Under the pieces are notes generated by a model. The model was not told the DNA's origin. It was given only the letters and a program-made list of their open reading frames with translations, and ran no database searches. Shown here in pieces: positions 6,630 through 7,382 of a stretch of 7,382 nt of DNA. Made by a program: the position numbers and the translations under genes. Position 1 is the stretch's first letter. The number at the start of each line of letters is the position of its first letter. The stretch spans positions 1 to 7,382 of the forward strand of contig RZYP01000097.1 of the NCBI GenBank assembly GCA_009930275.1, given 5' to 3'. Origin of the DNA: Negativicutes bacterium (GTDB lineage: Bacteria > Bacillota_C > Negativicutes > Acidaminococcales > Acidaminococcaceae).

Positions 6630-7382
6630 TTATTCTCCGTGTCCTGATAGCTCAGAAATTTGTTGAATCATTTGTTCCAGTTCTGTATCCAGTCCCTCCA
6701 CTTCAACCCCGATGTTCAGGAATCCTCTGATGATCAATGCTATCGCCTGCATTTCAGATAGTCCTTTCGACTGGAGATAATTTACTTCACCCATATCGAT
6801 TTTGCCGATTGCAGCTTCATGCGACATACGTGCATCGGGATGCGTCGCTCTTAATCCGGGAACCGCTTCAATCACACCTCCGTCACTCAGCATCAACCCG
6901 GAACAATCTACGTGCCCACGGGCACCCTTTGCAGCCCCGATCAGCAATCCTGTCTGAAGAACTGTCCCTCCATAATTGACCGCCCTGGCAACCAACTCGG
7001 CACTCGTATTCTCTCCGCTCATGAGCACCGTCCCCCCAATATCGCAATAACTATTGGGCATAGACGCCAGTACGGTCATATACTTTGCGGAAGAATGATT
7101 CCCTTCGAGATGTGTGTAGGGAATTGATTCAATATTTTTGGGGGGAGAAACTGAATAGTAATTACTGACAAAGGTTGCATTATCAGCGACAATAGTGGCC
7201 GCACGGGGTCTGACCACAAAATCAGGGCCCCAGTTATGAATCATCGTGTTGATGAATTTCGCATTGCTCGCCACATAATTTTCGCTTACAGCTATATGCA
7301 ATCCTTCCTGATTATGCTTTCCGGATACACAGCCGGTAATTAAATGCAAATGGGCACCCTCTTCAATCACAACAATGTTATG
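6630..7382 (-). CDS. SufB-type Fe-S cluster assembly scaffold protein, N-terminus outside window
   Basis: The frame is open through the right edge (HNIV precedes the GTG at 7370), so the gene starts outside; the numbering here counts from that GTG. The 246 residues cover the SufB/SufD beta-helix core and C-terminal helices: EEGAHLHLITGC (3-14), LHIAVSENYV (24-33), TMIHNWG (42-48), GHVDCSGLML (152-161), SHEAAIGKI (183-191) and SEMQAIALIIRGF (205-217). By ungapped alignment from memory, C156 and E185 match E. coli SufB C405 and E434, the residues placed at the cluster-assembly interface, and C14 matches C254 in its GC motif. This identifies a SufB-type rather than SufD-type protein. Its compact motifs also resemble the minimal SufB/SufC (SMS-type) proteins of archaea and anaerobes. 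It would act in the cytoplasm with a SufC-like ATPase, which should lie just outside the window. It is the upstream neighbour of receptor A. Confidence 0.9.
   Translation of the reverse strand, partial: HNIVVIEEGAHLHLITGCVSGKHNQEGLHIAVSENYVASNAKFINTMIHNWGPDFVVRPRAATIVADNATFVSNYYSVSPPKNIESIPYTHLEGNHSSAKYMTVLASMPNSYCDIGGTVLMSGENTSAELVARAVNYGGTVLQTGLLIGAAKGARGHVDCSGLMLSDGGVIEAVPGLRATHPDARMSHEAAIGKIDMGEVNYLQSKGLSEMQAIALIIRGFLNIGVEVEGLDTELEQMIQQISELSGHGE

Noticed and set aside
6604..6660. Fur box or riboswitch upstream of receptor A
   Set aside because: There are only 26 noncoding bases, no GATAAT-type dyad and no room for a riboswitch aptamer.

Overview
The window looks like a Bacteroidota (probably Bacteroidales) chromosome. 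The grounds are two outer-membrane TonB-dependent receptors that each carry an N-terminal carboxypeptidase-regulatory-like domain before the plug, a small His-rich exported protein of a type familiar beside such receptors in this phylum, moderate-to-low GC, and start sites without clear Shine-Dalgarno sequences. The genus cannot be fixed from the sequence alone.

Layout: six genes run on the minus strand from the right edge to position 564, in the order SufB-like Fe-S scaffold (cut by the right edge) -> TonB-dependent receptor A -> small OB-fold lipoprotein -> short PepSY-type membrane protein -> His-rich small exported protein -> TonB-dependent receptor B. The gaps are 26, 12, -14 (overlap), 30 and 36 bases, so the last five, and possibly all six, could be one transcript. 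A seventh gene of unknown function enters from the left edge on the plus strand and meets receptor B tail to tail with 11 bases between them. No stretch above 40 bases lacks a gene, and no RNA gene, mobile element or CRISPR array is visible.

Inferred biology: this is most likely a metal or metal-chelate acquisition locus. Receptor B has plug and barrel signatures I associate with ZnuD-like zinc/copper receptors. Receptor A belongs to the broad siderophore/heme/cobalamin (CirA/FepA/BtuB-like) class with no clear substrate. The lipoprotein (HVCKH motif) and the His/Cys-rich protein could handle metal outside the cytoplasm, and the PepSY-type protein would sit in the inner membrane, possibly in electron transfer to the imported metal. 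The adjacent SufB-like protein keeps the cysteine and glutamate equivalent to the cluster-assembly residues of E. coli SufB, so the locus may join metal uptake to Fe-S cluster assembly. That link rests only on gene spacing and order.
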